The notes under the pieces: generated by a model
The model's database searches: none
What the model was told of the DNA's origin: nothing
The model's input: the letters and a program-made list of their open reading frames with translations, nothing else
Shown: positions 9,536 to 18,958 of the stretch, piece after piece
Layout: every line of letters begins with the position of its first letter
How positions within the stretch are numbered: the stretch's first letter is position 1
Program-made: the position numbers and the translations under genes
From: Vibrio splendidus
GTDB taxonomy: Bacteria; Pseudomonadota; Gammaproteobacteria; Enterobacterales; Vibrionaceae
DNA: 64,000 nt
NCBI RefSeq assembly: GCF_001557875.1
Contig: NZ_LNRF01000001.1
Span: 1,674,001-1,738,000 of the forward strand
Reading direction: 5' to 3'

Positions 9536-11197
9536 TTAAGCCGCTAAGATTGTTTTAAGATCTTGCTCTGGCGTTGAGATAGAACGCATGTCGAACTCGT
9601 CTTGAATAATCTTTAGTAGGTTCTCTGTTAGGAAAGCGGGAGCTGTTGGGCCGGTGTAGATGCCTTTCACACCAAGAGCAAACAGAGTAAGTAGGATAAC
9701 GATCGCTTTTTGCTCGAACCAAGAAAGAACAAGTGTTAGTGGTAGTTCGTTGATGCCACAATCAAACTCTTGAGACAGTGCGATAGCAAGCTGAATTGCA
9801 GAGTATGCATCATTACATTGGCCAACATCGAGCAGACGTGGAATACCGTTAATGTCGCCGAATTGGTTTTTGTTGAAACGGAATTTACCACATGCCAATG
9901 TCAGGATTACTGAATCTTCTGGCGCTTGCGCTGTGAAATCTGTGTAGTAGCTACGCTCAGATTTGTCGCCGTCACAACCACCCACTAGGAAGAAGTGCTT
10001 GATGTTGCCTTCTTTCACTTGTTCAACAACCGCAGGCGCTGCTTCCATCAAGGCGTTACGACCAAAACCGACAGTGATCATTTGCTCGATCTCGTCATGC
10101 TTAAAGCCTTCTTGCGCAAGAGCACAATCAATCACTGCACTGAAATCGTCACCTTCAAGGTGAGCAACACCCGGCCAGCCTACGATGCTACGCGTAAATA
10201 GGCGGTCAGCGTACGAGCCCACATCAGGGTTAAGCAGACAGTTAGATGTCATTACGATCGCACCAGGGAAGTTCGCAAATTCTTTTTGCTGGTTCTGCCA
10301 AGCGCTGCCGTAGTTACCCGCAAGGTGTGGGTACTTGTTTAGTTCAGGGTAACCGTGTGCAGGTAGCATCTCACCGTTGGTGTAAACGTTAATGCCCTTG
10401 CCTTCCGTTTGTTGAAGGATCTTTTCTAGATCATGCAAGTCGTGACCAGAAACAAGGATACAGTGACCTTGCTTCGTCTTCACATTCACGGTTGTTGGTT
10501 GAGGGTGACCAAATGTATCTGTCTCGCCTTTATCCAGCATTTCCATGACTTTGTAGTTCATCAAGCCAATCTGCATAGACGTATCTAACAGTTGTTTTAG
10601 GTCTGATGGATCTGTACCTAGGAACGCCATGATTTCATGATATTCAGCAAAGATAGCATTGTCAGTTTGACCAAGAACACGTGCGTGCTCCATGTATGCT
10701 GCCGCACCTTTTAGCCCGTATAGGCAAAGAAGGCGAAGGCCAATCACATCTTCGTGTTGAGAGTCGTGACCACGGTTTACCGCCGCTTGAGGGGCAAGCG
10801 CCAATAGCTCTGAAGAGTCCGTTGGAAGGTCGAATTGAGCAGCAGCAGAAAGCGCAGGGATCTCAAAACCAATCAATGTCGCTGCCGCGCGAACCTGTTG
10901 TTCTAAGCGCTGCTTAAATTCATGAGATTGCTGTGCAAATTCAATGATACGAGCAGGATCGAAGTTAACGTTGGTTAATGTTGCGAAAAACGCTTTTGGC
11001 GCCCACTCGTCGATTTCAGTATCAATAACATCACAAGCACGGCCCAAATTGGCCCAAAAAGAAACACCTTGAAGAGAATGCACCAACACGTCTTGAAGAT
11101 CGGATACTTCCGAAGTTTTACCACACATACCTTGTGCGAAAGAACAGCCTTTTACGGTTGGGGTTTGAATTGTTTGTTCACATTGAATACAGAACAT
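9536..11197 (-). CDS. hcp: Hydroxylamine reductase / hybrid cluster protein Hcp
   Basis: A 553-residue hybrid cluster protein. The N-terminal cysteines are C3, C6, C18 and C25, spaced C-x2-C-x11-C-x6-C, the pattern of the enterobacterial class rather than the C-x2-C-x7/8-C-x5-C of strict anaerobes. Downstream cysteines in [17 protein letters not shown] and [10 protein letters not shown] provide ligands of the hybrid Fe-S-O cluster. The family was described as hydroxylamine reductase, and later work showed NO reductase and protein S-nitrosylase activity. It is expected to protect the cytosol during anaerobic nitrosative stress. The promoter is sigma-54-like with NorR-like enhancer sites. Confidence 0.96.
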   Translation of the reverse strand: MFCIQCEQTIQTPTVKGCSFAQGMCGKTSEVSDLQDVLVHSLQGVSFWANLGRACDVIDTEIDEWAPKAFFATLTNVNFDPARIIEFAQQSHEFKQRLEQQVRAAATLIGFEIPALSAAAQFDLPTDSSELLALAPQAAVNRGHDSQHEDVIGLRLLCLYGLKGAAAYMEHARVLGQTDNAIFAEYHEIMAFLGTDPSDLKQLLDTSMQIGLMNYKVMEMLDKGETDTFGHPQPTTVNVKTKQGHCILVSGHDLHDLEKILQQTEGKGINVYTNGEMLPAHGYPELNKYPHLAGNYGSAWQNQQKEFANFPGAIVMTSNCLLNPDVGSYADRLFTRSIVGWPGVAHLEGDDFSAVIDCALAQEGFKHDEIEQMITVGFGRNALMEAAPAVVEQVKEGNIKHFFLVGGCDGDKSERSYYTDFTAQAPEDSVILTLACGKFRFNKNQFGDINGIPRLLDVGQCNDAYSAIQLAIALSQEFDCGINELPLTLVLSWFEQKAIVILLTLFALGVKGIYTGPTAPAFLTENLLKIIQDEFDMRSISTPEQDLKTILAA

Positions 11198-11222
11198 ATA
11201 AGGGCTCCAGTAATTTTTATTA

Positions 11223-11245
11223 ACTGTAAGTACTTTGCTTACAGT
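11223..11245. promoter_or_regulatory. Perfect dyad in the hcp leader
   Basis: ACTGTAAG (11223-11230) and CTTACAGT (11238-11245) are exact reverse complements around seven bases. It lies just downstream of the predicted hcp start site (about 11256), so it could be a repressor operator or a leader hairpin. It does not match the FNR, NsrR or NorR consensus as I know them. Confidence 0.6.
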
Positions 11246-11255
11246 GACTTATTCC

Positions 11256-11283
11256 AAACCCTATAGAGCATCAAGCGTGCCAA
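11256..11283 (-). promoter_or_regulatory. Sigma-54 promoter of hcp-hcr
   Basis: The minus strand reads TTGGCACGCTTGATGC, with GG at 11281-11280 and GC at 11269-11268 (GG-N10-GC). This is the invariant -24/-12 spacing of sigma-54 promoters. The predicted start is near 11256, about 60 nt before the hcp ATG. Confidence 0.8.
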
Positions 11284-11335
11284 CTTTTAACTTATTGATT
11301 TTATTAAACTTAGTTTTATTCCATATTTTTAGTGC

Positions 11336-11389
11336 GTGATTATGACTACATATAAACTCCCTAACAGCACACATCCGTGTCATAGTGAC
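11336..11389. promoter_or_regulatory. Two NorR-like enhancer sites upstream of hcp
   Basis: GTGATTATGAC (11336-11346) and GTCATAGTGAC (11379-11389) both fit the GT-N7-AC core known for NorR, the NO-responsive sigma-54 activator; the second is a full GTCA-N3-TGAC dyad. They are centred about 85 and 128 bp upstream of the predicted start, a normal enhancer distance. norR itself is not in the window. Confidence 0.6.
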
Positions 11390-11470
11390 TCTCAGAGATT
11401 TATTAACGGCGTTCATGTTTCGTTCAGAATAGAAGCGATAAAGTAACAACATAGAAAAAGAGGAATGAAT

Positions 11471-11701
11471 ATGAAAAATATATTAGTTACGATTGTTGCA
11501 TTGTTTACTGGCCTTTTGGCGTTATTCACAAGCTTGATCCTTGCTATTCCTTTAGCTATTGCAGCTTTAATTACTGGCAAGCGCATTCAGAATCAAATGA
11601 AGAAACAAGGTTTCGCAGCTCATATGAACACTCGTCAGTCATCAACCAATGATGCCGGTGTTATTGAAGGTGAATACGAAGACCTTTCAAGCAAAAAGTA
11701 A
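11471..11701 (+). CDS. Small membrane protein, 76 aa
   Basis: An N-terminal hydrophobic block (ILVTIVALFTGLLALFTSLI and on to about residue 34) forms one long or two short membrane segments. A basic amphipathic stretch (GKRIQNQMKKQ) and an acidic tail (VIEGEYEDLSSKK) follow. I chose the second ATG (11471): AGAGG lies seven bases before it, whereas the first ATG at 11465 is almost on top of that sequence. I do not recognise a family. A lipoprotein hydrolase gene follows 53 bp downstream and may be co-transcribed. Confidence 0.7.
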   Translation: MKNILVTIVALFTGLLALFTSLILAIPLAIAALITGKRIQNQMKKQGFAAHMNTRQSSTNDAGVIEGEYEDLSSKK

Positions 11702-11754
11702 CCTAAACTTTAGTTTCAGACATAGTGAAAGCACAACAGAGACAAGATTACATA

Positions 11755-12918
11755 ATGCAAAGAAAGCCCCTCCTAGCACTGCTGGCCTTAACGACTTTAA
11801 GTCTCGTTGGTTGTTCCAACGAGACAACGATACCCGCTTACGAAACTTCTCCAGACTTGCCTGACTATCAGCAAGACAGCTTCGATGCCTACGTTAATGA
11901 CACCCAAGATTGGCTATTGAAAAACCGTGTGTTCATGACGGAAGACAAGCAACTCGAGATCCAACTCAATTCACCAACCGAGTATCAACCAACCTCGCCA
12001 AACGGTAAGGCGGTGTTATTGGTTCATGGATTAGGCGACTCACCTTACTCATTTAAAGACATCGCTACCCATTTGGCAGAGCAAGGTTACTTAGTGAGAA
12101 CCGTATTACTTCCAGGTCACGGCAGTCGCGTGGGTGATTTAATGCAGCCGAGCCTAGAAGATTGGCAAGGTGTGGTGGCTCATCATACTAAGTTACTTGA
12201 GCAAGAGTATGATTCTGTTTGGCTAGGCGGCTATTCGACCGGCGCGAACCTCGTGACTTCACAGGCGATGAACGATCCAAAGATCTCTGGGTTACTGCTG
12301 TTCTCACCTGCGTTTCAACCGAGCTCATCTGCAGTTCAATACGCAGGGCTAGCAAGCTACTTTGTCACTTGGGCTGATCAAGATCCTGAAGACAATGTTT
12401 TGCGTTATAACTCATTGCCTATGAACGGTGCCTCGGTTTACTACGAGACATCAGAAGTCGTACGTGATGACTTACAAGATAAGCACTTCGACAAACCAGT
12501 GTTTATTATGATGAGTGAAGGCGACAGCGTGATTGACACCAACTACGCTCAGCAAGCCTTTACTGAATCTATGCCCAATCCAAACAATGTGTTGGTTTGG
12601 CAAGGAGAAACGACTTTCGAGGATCCTCGCGCTGTTCAGTACAGCATGAAAATTCCAGAGCAACGTATCTCGAATGGCTCTCACATGGGCTTACTGTTCT
12701 CACCAAATAACCCTTACTACGGAATCAATGGTAGCGAGAAGATCTGCTCCAATGGTCAGGCTGAAGGGTTTGAAGAACAATGTAATGCAACCAGTGAGGT
12801 TTGGTACTCAGCTTGGGGCTATCGTGAAGAAGGGAAGAACCATGCGCGTTTGACCTACAATCCCTACTTCTCAGACTCGATGGCGAAGTTAGATGCCGTG
12901 CTGAACTCTGAAGGTTAA
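11755..12918 (+). CDS. Alpha/beta-hydrolase lipoprotein
   Basis: The chosen ATG gives MQRKPLLALLALTTLSLVGC, a lipoprotein signal with lipobox LVGC (lipidated Cys at residue 20), so the enzyme is membrane-anchored. An upstream in-frame start at 11725 would put ten extra polar residues before the signal. The hydrolase core includes the oxyanion region LLVHGLGDSPYSFKDIA, a GHGSRVGD loop and the nucleophile elbow GYSTGA (G-x-S-x-G). A late histidine (ISNGSHMGLLF) is the likely catalytic base. Domain content resembles serine aminopeptidase S33/monoglyceride lipases; the substrate is unknown. Confidence 0.85.
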   Translation: MQRKPLLALLALTTLSLVGCSNETTIPAYETSPDLPDYQQDSFDAYVNDTQDWLLKNRVFMTEDKQLEIQLNSPTEYQPTSPNGKAVLLVHGLGDSPYSFKDIATHLAEQGYLVRTVLLPGHGSRVGDLMQPSLEDWQGVVAHHTKLLEQEYDSVWLGGYSTGANLVTSQAMNDPKISGLLLFSPAFQPSSSAVQYAGLASYFVTWADQDPEDNVLRYNSLPMNGASVYYETSEVVRDDLQDKHFDKPVFIMMSEGDSVIDTNYAQQAFTESMPNPNNVLVWQGETTFEDPRAVQYSMKIPEQRISNGSHMGLLFSPNNPYYGINGSEKICSNGQAEGFEEQCNATSEVWYSAWGYREEGKNHARLTYNPYFSDSMAKLDAVLNSEG

Positions 12919-12954
12919 CAAGCTCAAGTCTTTCAAAGCCAATCCATAGAAATC

Positions 12955-12991
12955 AAAAAGGCTCACTAGATAACGTCTAGTGAGCCTTTTT
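12955..12991. terminator. Bidirectional terminator
   Basis: AAAAAGGCTCACTAGA and its exact complement enclose TAACG, giving A- and T-runs on both sides. It serves the hydrolase gene and the convergent LysE-type gene. Confidence 0.92.
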
Positions 12992-13013
12992 AATGACCAG
13001 TATTGGACTATCG

Positions 13014-13631
13014 CTATATCGTCCACACCACACGCACAGCAAGCAGAATCAGCACCACGCCAGACAATCGATCAATCAACTGCGCTTTTGCTCGAATACG
13101 CTCTACGATCAACGGGCTAGAGAGCACCAGAGTAATAAAGGTATACCAAAGGCCATCAACAATCAGTGGCGTTGAGACAATAATCACTTGATTGCTCAGT
13201 TCGTTACCTAACGCCACAAATTGGCTAAATAGAGCGATAAAGAACAGCGCGATCTTAGGGCTCAAGATAGAGATCAAGAAAGCCTCACGAGCAGACTGCA
13301 TGTAGCTCATCTGTTCACCCGCTTCTAATTTCGCCGCTACCCCGCCTTTCGAACGCAATGCATTCACCCCGAGATAAAGCAGATACGCGGCACCCGCCAA
13401 GCTGATCCCTTTAAATAGCATTGGCGATTGTTCTAGTAACACCGCCAAACCCACGATGGTTGCGAAGGCATAAATACCAATACCAGCGGCATGTGACCAA
13501 GCTGCGATAAGCCCGTTCATACGGCCACCAGCCAAACTGTGTTTAGCGATCATCGCCAAACTTGGGCCTGGAGACATAGCCCCCAACAAGCAAATCGCTA
13601 ATAAAGAAAACCAAATTGTTACTGTCATCAT
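13014..13631 (-). CDS. LysE/RhtB-family amino-acid exporter
   Basis: About 205 residues with the LysE signature near the N-terminus (LLGAMSPGPSLAMIAKHSLA, with the conserved SPGP) and roughly six membrane segments. The start is the first of two adjacent ATGs after AGGA; the longer 223-residue ORF adds a basic segment that does not fit the family. These proteins export amino acids or small amines by proton exchange. A LysR-type gene lies just upstream on the same strand, a typical arrangement for substrate-inducible exporters. The substrate cannot be inferred. Confidence 0.9.
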   Translation of the reverse strand: MMTVTIWFSLLAICLLGAMSPGPSLAMIAKHSLAGGRMNGLIAAWSHAAGIGIYAFATIVGLAVLLEQSPMLFKGISLAGAAYLLYLGVNALRSKGGVAAKLEAGEQMSYMQSAREAFLISILSPKIALFFIALFSQFVALGNELSNQVIIVSTPLIVDGLWYTFITLVLSSPLIVERIRAKAQLIDRLSGVVLILLAVRVVWTI

Positions 13632-13721
13632 TCCATTCCTAATAAATAAAGCGTTCCAGTTGAACGCTCTACGCTTAATACTCAATACTTGGCACTTACC
13701 ATAATTCGCAGGGGGTATTAT

Positions 13722-13758
13722 TTGAAATCAAAGATTATCATCACACCTATGATTTCAA
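13722..13758. promoter_or_regulatory. 9-bp inverted repeat between the lysR- and lysE-type genes
   Basis: TTGAAATCA (13722-13730) is the exact complement of TGATTTCAA (13750-13758), with a 19-base spacer. It lies upstream of the exporter and overlaps the regulator's stop codon. It may be the LysR-type operator or a transcript-end hairpin. Confidence 0.45.
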
Positions 13759-14675
13759 GTCATACTGATATTGTAACTCGACTTTTGCATGGCTTGGAAT
13801 GCTTTTTCTCGCGCCCATTTGTGGGCAGAGTCGTTGTCATATTTAGGGTGCCACATTAACCAATAGGTATGCATTTCCGTATCAAATGGCAACGAAAAGT
13901 AGGTAGTATCGAGGTGTCGACCTAGGTTGTAAGCGATATGTTCTGGCACGATCATCAAGTAGTCGTCTTGCATTAGCACAGTGCCAGCGGATGAAAAGAA
14001 CGGAACCTGTAAAGCCACTCTTCGCTTCAGCCCTTGCTTCTTCAATGCTATGTCCGCGTAGCTGTCTTTATCTCCACCACCCGTCACTTTGATGTGAGAG
14101 TAGTGAACAATATCTTCTGCACTCAAAACCGCTTGTTGAGCCAATGGGTGCGACTTGCGCATCAAACACACCGACTTATCTTCGCCAAGTTTGATGCTTG
14201 AAACATGTTCAGGTTTCGTGGGAAACATGCTGGAAGCCAAGTGAATACCCGACTCGTTCAGTGCTTCAAGGTAGTTTGGCTGCCACAGGCGATAAGCCAA
14301 ATTGATATTCGGTGCTTCAGCGGACACCTCTGCAACAATCACAGGAAGAATATACTGAGCCACATAATCACTCGAAGACAACACTAATTCACCTTGCCAG
14401 TCTTGAGGCTCGAAGGGCTTATCATCTAACAGGTGGTCAAACTCGCCAAGTAGATCGTCTAGTTTGTCTTTGAGTAGCAATGCACGGTTGGTCGGCACCA
14501 GTTTATTGCCGTCACGGACCAGCAAAGGGTCACCACACAAATCTCGTAACTGGCTGAGCTGACGGCTCACCGCGGATTGTGTGATATGTAGACGTTGAGC
14601 GGCGCGGCTTACATGACACTCTTCAAGAAGTACATGCAATGAACGCAGCAGGTTTAAGTTGATATTGCCTAACAT
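13755..14675 (-). CDS. LysR-family transcriptional regulator
   Basis: A 306-residue LTTR. The N-terminal winged HTH is textbook (NLNLLRSLHVLLEECHVSRA, then QRLHITQSAVSRQLSQLRDL, residues 4-48), followed by the effector-binding domain with the usual segment starting GELVLSSSDY near residue 97. The start overlaps the end of the upstream Lrp-type gene by seven bases, so the two regulators are co-transcribed, with the LysE-type exporter next downstream. Regulation of that exporter is inferred from position only. Confidence 0.92.
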   Translation of the reverse strand: MLGNINLNLLRSLHVLLEECHVSRAAQRLHITQSAVSRQLSQLRDLCGDPLLVRDGNKLVPTNRALLLKDKLDDLLGEFDHLLDDKPFEPQDWQGELVLSSSDYVAQYILPVIVAEVSAEAPNINLAYRLWQPNYLEALNESGIHLASSMFPTKPEHVSSIKLGEDKSVCLMRKSHPLAQQAVLSAEDIVHYSHIKVTGGGDKDSYADIALKKQGLKRRVALQVPFFSSAGTVLMQDDYLMIVPEHIAYNLGRHLDTTYFSLPFDTEMHTYWLMWHPKYDNDSAHKWAREKAFQAMQKSSYNISMT

Positions 14676-15130
14676 GAATGCACCGTCGCATTCTGTTTGT
14701 TGAAAAACTCGGTCAAAACCGTATGAGTCATTAAGTGGCGAAGATCTGGGTAACTTTGCAGCTGATCGCGAACTCGGTTCAAGCTCTCCATGCTTTCCAC
14801 TTCCACGTACAACATCATATCTGTCTCACCGCTAATCGAGTGGCACCATTGCACCTCATCGATACTCTGGATTTGTTTCGCGTAAGACTCACAGCTATGG
14901 TCACTACTCGACATGTCGAACTTCAACAAGATATAAGCGCACACATTCTTCGTTTGGTTGGGTTCTGCCACTTGAGCGCAGTAGCCCGTAATCACTTTGT
15001 CGCTTTCCAGTTTCTTGATTCTGGCGTTCACTGCCGAGCGCGAGAGGCTGACATCTCGGGCGATATCGCTCACTGAGCATCGTGCATTGGTTTTTAGAAT
15101 ATCCAAAATCTGGCGATCAAATTTATCCAT
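14669..15130 (-). CDS. Lrp/AsnC-family transcriptional regulator
   Basis: About 153 residues from the start MDKFDRQILDILKTNARCSV (an upstream ATG would add six residues). Residues 1-55 form the HTH (SDIARDVSLSRSAVNARIKK), and the C-terminal part is the ligand-binding RAM domain (VQWCHSISGETDMMLYVEVE). It overlaps the downstream LysR-type gene and is divergent from a YjeH-type amino-acid exporter. Lrp-type proteins often sense amino acids and control a divergent exporter, so it probably regulates yjeH; that link is inference. Confidence 0.92.
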   Translation of the reverse strand: MDKFDRQILDILKTNARCSVSDIARDVSLSRSAVNARIKKLESDKVITGYCAQVAEPNQTKNVCAYILLKFDMSSSDHSCESYAKQIQSIDEVQWCHSISGETDMMLYVEVESMESLNRVRDQLQSYPDLRHLMTHTVLTEFFNKQNATVHSC

Positions 15131-15386
15131 GCTTCTGATTCTTTCCATTTATTGTTCTATTTATAACGCCTAATTTGACACAACTTTCCGACTTATAACA
15201 GCCATTCTGACAGCCGACACTTTCACGTAGAATCGGATTAATACCGTTAAAATGACGGTGTCTTACGACGTTTCGCTAGCTGTATTATTGATGTCGACAA
15301 TGTATGCTCTCATTCATAGCATCACCCGAACATCAAACGACAGGCACAATAAGGCTGATATGATAAGCCAATAGCTAGGAGAGCGA

Positions 15387-16652
15387 ATGACACAACTCAA
15401 ACAAGAAATCACGCTTATTTCAGGAATCGGACAACTCTCGACGACCTTGTTAGGCACTGGATTATTTATGATCCCTGCGATCGCAGCAGGCATCGCTGGG
15501 CAGCTGTCACTGCTCGCTTGGTTAATCCTGTTTATCGCTATTTGCCCGATCGCCCTGACCTTTGCTGCCTTAGGAAAACGCTACCCGAATGCAGGTGGTA
15601 CTGCTTACTTTGTGCGTCAGGCGTTCAGCGAGCGTTTAGAAACGAGTGTCGCTTGGCTGTTTGTGAGTGTTATTCCTGTCGGTATTCCAGCTGCGATTGC
15701 ATTAGCGGGCGGCTTTGCTCAACAATTGTTACCCGCACCTCTCGACACACCGCTTGGTGCTCAGTCCTTTACCGTAGCCCTGCTGATTGCCGTCAACTTA
15801 ATGGGCAGTAAATCTTCTGGCCGCCTACAAACCGTAATCGCGTTGTCGATTTTCGCCTTGGTTAGCGCTTTTGTTTGGAAAGCCGATATCACGATAGCCG
15901 ATGTTACTCTTCCTGCTATCTCGTCCGATTCGATATGGTCTATCGGCGCTGCTTTGGCTGTTATGTTTTGGTGCTTTGTCGGAATAGAAGCTTTTGCTCA
16001 CATGGGAGAGGAGTTCAAAAATCCACAACGTGACTTCCCAATCGCCATCATTGCAGGATGTTTTGTTGCGGGGTTAGTGTACTGGGCTTGTTCAGTGGTG
16101 ATTCTTAAACTGGGGGCTTACGGCTCACCTGAATTTGATGCCGCGTCCATCCCGTGGGTAACAGAACAACTGTTTGGTAATGGCTTCAAGACCGTCATCA
16201 GTGTGCTAGGTTTCTTTGCTTGCTTTGCTAGCCTAAATCTTTATACGCAAAGCTTGTCTCGGATGATCTGGGCTCAAGCTCGCCAACATGCTCCTACGAG
16301 TAGAATGGCTCAACTGAACAGTCACGGTGTACCACTTTACCCAACCTTAGCAATTGGCTTTGTCGCACTGCTCTCTTGTGTGATTGGTGAACTATCTAAT
16401 TTGGACCTTGAGTTCTTTCTCAAGCTCGCCAACGGTATTTTTGTTCTGGTTTATCTGCTTGCGATGTTAGCCGCTTGCCGATTACTGACAGGCGCATCTA
16501 GATACACAGCAATGCTCTCATTGGTCATCTGTACCTTAGTGTTTATCTGTTTAAGTTGGTCGATGCTCTATGCCGTGACTATTTTTGTGACATTGTCACT
16601 CCCTTGGCGAAAATGGTTGGGTAAACCCACTGTTTCTATAGACAAGTTGTAA
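15387..16652 (+). CDS. yjeH: APC-family amino-acid exporter, YjeH-like
   Basis: A 421-residue permease with about twelve membrane segments. The N-terminus (LKQEITLISGIGQLSTTLLG) and the segment PNAGGTAYFVRQAFSERLE...WLFVSVIPVGIPAAIALAGGF match E. coli YjeH, an exporter of L-methionine and branched-chain amino acids. It belongs to the APC superfamily; the first helix contains the unwound GTGLFMIPA motif. A ribosome-binding GGAG lies before the ATG. The divergent Lrp-type regulator supports an amino-acid substrate. It converges on a MocR-type gene with 16 bp between the stops. Confidence 0.88.
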   Translation: MTQLKQEITLISGIGQLSTTLLGTGLFMIPAIAAGIAGQLSLLAWLILFIAICPIALTFAALGKRYPNAGGTAYFVRQAFSERLETSVAWLFVSVIPVGIPAAIALAGGFAQQLLPAPLDTPLGAQSFTVALLIAVNLMGSKSSGRLQTVIALSIFALVSAFVWKADITIADVTLPAISSDSIWSIGAALAVMFWCFVGIEAFAHMGEEFKNPQRDFPIAIIAGCFVAGLVYWACSVVILKLGAYGSPEFDAASIPWVTEQLFGNGFKTVISVLGFFACFASLNLYTQSLSRMIWAQARQHAPTSRMAQLNSHGVPLYPTLAIGFVALLSCVIGELSNLDLEFFLKLANGIFVLVYLLAMLAACRLLTGASRYTAMLSLVICTLVFICLSWSMLYAVTIFVTLSLPWRKWLGKPTVSIDKL

Positions 16653-16668
16653 GCAAACTCTACCAATA

Positions 16669-18138
16669 TCACTGATAAAAAAGCCGAGCGATCTGTTTGA
16701 TCTTCGGCTTTACCTCAGCCAAACGTATATTTCCAAAACCCAGCACCGCCCCACTCCAATCACGAGCATCACTCGAACCGTATTCATAAAAATCAAACGG
16801 ACGAATGATGATATTTTCAAGCTCTGCTCTGCGGCTCCACTCATGTTCAGATATTCCGTTGTACCACTTCACCGTTACATGTAGTCCTGCCGCCTGACTG
16901 ATCACTTCAAGATCACCGTTAAACTCGCTTTCAATCGCTTCTATCATAGCTTCATACTTGAGTTTGTATGAACGACGCATCTTTCTAATATGACGCAGCA
17001 AGTCGCCTTCTCGAACAAAATCCGCCAAAGCTTCTTGTGTATGAGACGCCGTGTCTCCAGTGAGCGCATCTTTAATCTCAAGACACTTCGCCACCAGACT
17101 TTCTGGCACCACTAAGTAGCCTAAGCGGAGTCCGTTGAACATGACTTTACTCAGCGAACCAACATAAATGATTCGGTCATCAAACCCGAGTTTACCCGCT
17201 AAGCCTTGCATACTGGTGTAAGGCCTATGTGCAAACTGAAACTCACTGTCGTAGTCATCTTCAATAATCCAAGACTGATTTTTGTTGGCCCAATCGATTA
17301 GCTTGAGGCGTTGCTCGGTATTAAGTGTTGTGCCCATTGGGTATTGGTTACTCGGCGTGACATACAGAGCCTTAGCATTACTGGAGAGCACTTTTTTAAT
17401 ATCAATACCGACCTTTTCTCGGACACTTACGCCATCTAACTCTAGCCTCAACAGATCGATAATTTTATGCACTTGTCGATAACCGGGCTCTTCCACCAGG
17501 ATTTTGTCGCCCATCGCCAACGTCGCCATCAAACCAATTGAGATGGCTTGCTGCGCACCAGCAGTAATGATGATTCTATCGGCACTACAATGAACTGAAC
17601 GACTGCTTGCAAGATACCCGGTCAACGCTTCCCTCAAGGCCAAGCTTCCCTGAACCTCTTGATTGCCCGCAATGTTCTGACGTGTAGAGTGGCGTTGCAA
17701 CAGCCTCTGCCACTTAGCAAAAGGGAACGCATCTAAGTCAGGGACTCCTGGGGCAAAGCTGCGGTTAATGTCGTTAGGTGTCGCTATATTTGTGCTCGGA
17801 TTACTTAGTATGAGCTTGACCTGTGTATCCTGAACGCTCTTCGGCTGAGACAAACTGAGAAAATGCTCCGGCTGTTCAACCGACACGTAAAAACCCGAGC
17901 CTTGCCTGCTCTCTATGTAGCCTTCCGTAACTAACTGTTCATACGCATAGATCACTGTATTTCGACTTACTGTCAGCTCTACTGCCAGCTTGCGTGTTGA
18001 AGGTAACTTACTGCCTTTACTCCATAAACCTTGGACGATCTTCTCTCGGATCGCATGAAACAAGGCGGTTTGACGCGTGTCGTGTTGTTCGTCTAACTGT
18101 AGGTCACCGACATCGATAGGCTGCATAACTGGATCCAA
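16669..18138 (-). CDS. MocR-family regulator (GntR HTH + aminotransferase domain)
   Basis: A 489-residue PLP-dependent regulator. Residues about 20-88 form a GntR winged HTH (LPSTRKLAVELTVSRNTVIY; SRQGSGFYV). Residues 125-489 form a fold-type I aminotransferase domain, with the PLP-binding lysine at K331 (VGSLSKVMFNGLRLGY) and the conserved IIEDDYDSEF. MocR proteins such as PdxR and GabR sense PLP or PLP adducts. The divergent neighbour encodes a pyridoxamine-phosphate-oxidase-fold protein, so a role in B6 or flavin-linked metabolism is plausible. The 78-bp gap probably holds its operator. Confidence 0.93.
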   Translation of the reverse strand: MDPVMQPIDVGDLQLDEQHDTRQTALFHAIREKIVQGLWSKGSKLPSTRKLAVELTVSRNTVIYAYEQLVTEGYIESRQGSGFYVSVEQPEHFLSLSQPKSVQDTQVKLILSNPSTNIATPNDINRSFAPGVPDLDAFPFAKWQRLLQRHSTRQNIAGNQEVQGSLALREALTGYLASSRSVHCSADRIIITAGAQQAISIGLMATLAMGDKILVEEPGYRQVHKIIDLLRLELDGVSVREKVGIDIKKVLSSNAKALYVTPSNQYPMGTTLNTEQRLKLIDWANKNQSWIIEDDYDSEFQFAHRPYTSMQGLAGKLGFDDRIIYVGSLSKVMFNGLRLGYLVVPESLVAKCLEIKDALTGDTASHTQEALADFVREGDLLRHIRKMRRSYKLKYEAMIEAIESEFNGDLEVISQAAGLHVTVKWYNGISEHEWSRRAELENIIIRPFDFYEYGSSDARDWSGAVLGFGNIRLAEVKPKIKQIARLFYQ

Positions 18139-18216
18139 ATAGTGTTTAAAAGTGGCTCTATTTAATAGACCAGTTAATCGCTACATTAATCAAAAGGCAA
18201 TGATTAAGGAGCGATT

Positions 18217-18876
18217 ATGTTATCTAACACGAAAAGAACCACGATTAAAAAAGGGGCTCACAAAGCCGTATTTGAACAAGAGAAATTGCACCAAATTATT
18301 GATGAGAGCTTAATCGCACACATTGCATTGCAAGGCGAACAAGGCCCAATGGTTATCCCGATGCTCGCGTGGCGAGTGGATAACATGGTCTACATTCATG
18401 GGGCCAAAAACAGTCGCCTACTAAAAGGGCTAAAAAAGGGAGACCCAACCTGTTTAACGTTCACTTTATTCGATGGTTGGGTGTTGGCTCGTTCGGCATT
18501 TCATCACAGTGCGCATTATCGTTCTGCTGTTGTATTGGGTTCATTTTCAGTCATCGATGACAATCAAGAAAAGGATCGCTTGTTGAATATCTTTATTGAG
18601 CAAATCGCACCGGGAAGAACCGATGAAGTCAGGCTCAGTAATGAAAAAGAGCTCACCGCAACCGAGCTATTGGCGATCCCTTTAACCGAAGCATCCGTGA
18701 AAATTGGTAAACATGGAGTGAATGATGATAAGGCTGATATGGATATCCCTGTCTGGGCTGGCGTATTACCTTATCGAACGGTCGTAGGGCCATTGGAGAC
18801 AGTTCCAGAGCAAGAAGGCATCATTGAAACACCAGATTACCAACAAGCCTATGGTGAACGCTGGTATCAGAATTAA
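18217..18876 (+). CDS. Pyridoxamine 5'-phosphate oxidase-fold, flavin-binding protein
   Basis: A 219-residue protein of the PNPOx-like split-barrel family. The opening (KKGAHKAVFEQEKLHQIIDE) and the segment IAHIALQGEQGPMVIPMLAWRVDN are typical of the subgroup that binds FMN or related flavins. The C-terminal segment contains IPVWAGVLPYRTVVGPL, also typical. No dedicated PNP oxidase catalytic motif is evident, so the substrate is unknown. Start supported by AAGGAG seven bases upstream. It is divergent from the MocR regulator, which probably controls it. Confidence 0.85.
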   Translation: MLSNTKRTTIKKGAHKAVFEQEKLHQIIDESLIAHIALQGEQGPMVIPMLAWRVDNMVYIHGAKNSRLLKGLKKGDPTCLTFTLFDGWVLARSAFHHSAHYRSAVVLGSFSVIDDNQEKDRLLNIFIEQIAPGRTDEVRLSNEKELTATELLAIPLTEASVKIGKHGVNDDKADMDIPVWAGVLPYRTVVGPLETVPEQEGIIETPDYQQAYGERWYQN

Positions 18877-18958
18877 CACACGAAGATGGTTAACTTAATA
18901 AAACTGTATACAATCTGACTTACAAAAATTTAACATGAAAAATTAATGTGGTCAGACG

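Noticed and set aside
11256..11290. Possible third qrr gene, because the TTGGCAC promoter element resembles those of the qrr genes
   Set aside because: No TGACCC start, Qrr core or terminator follows; the promoter points to hcp.
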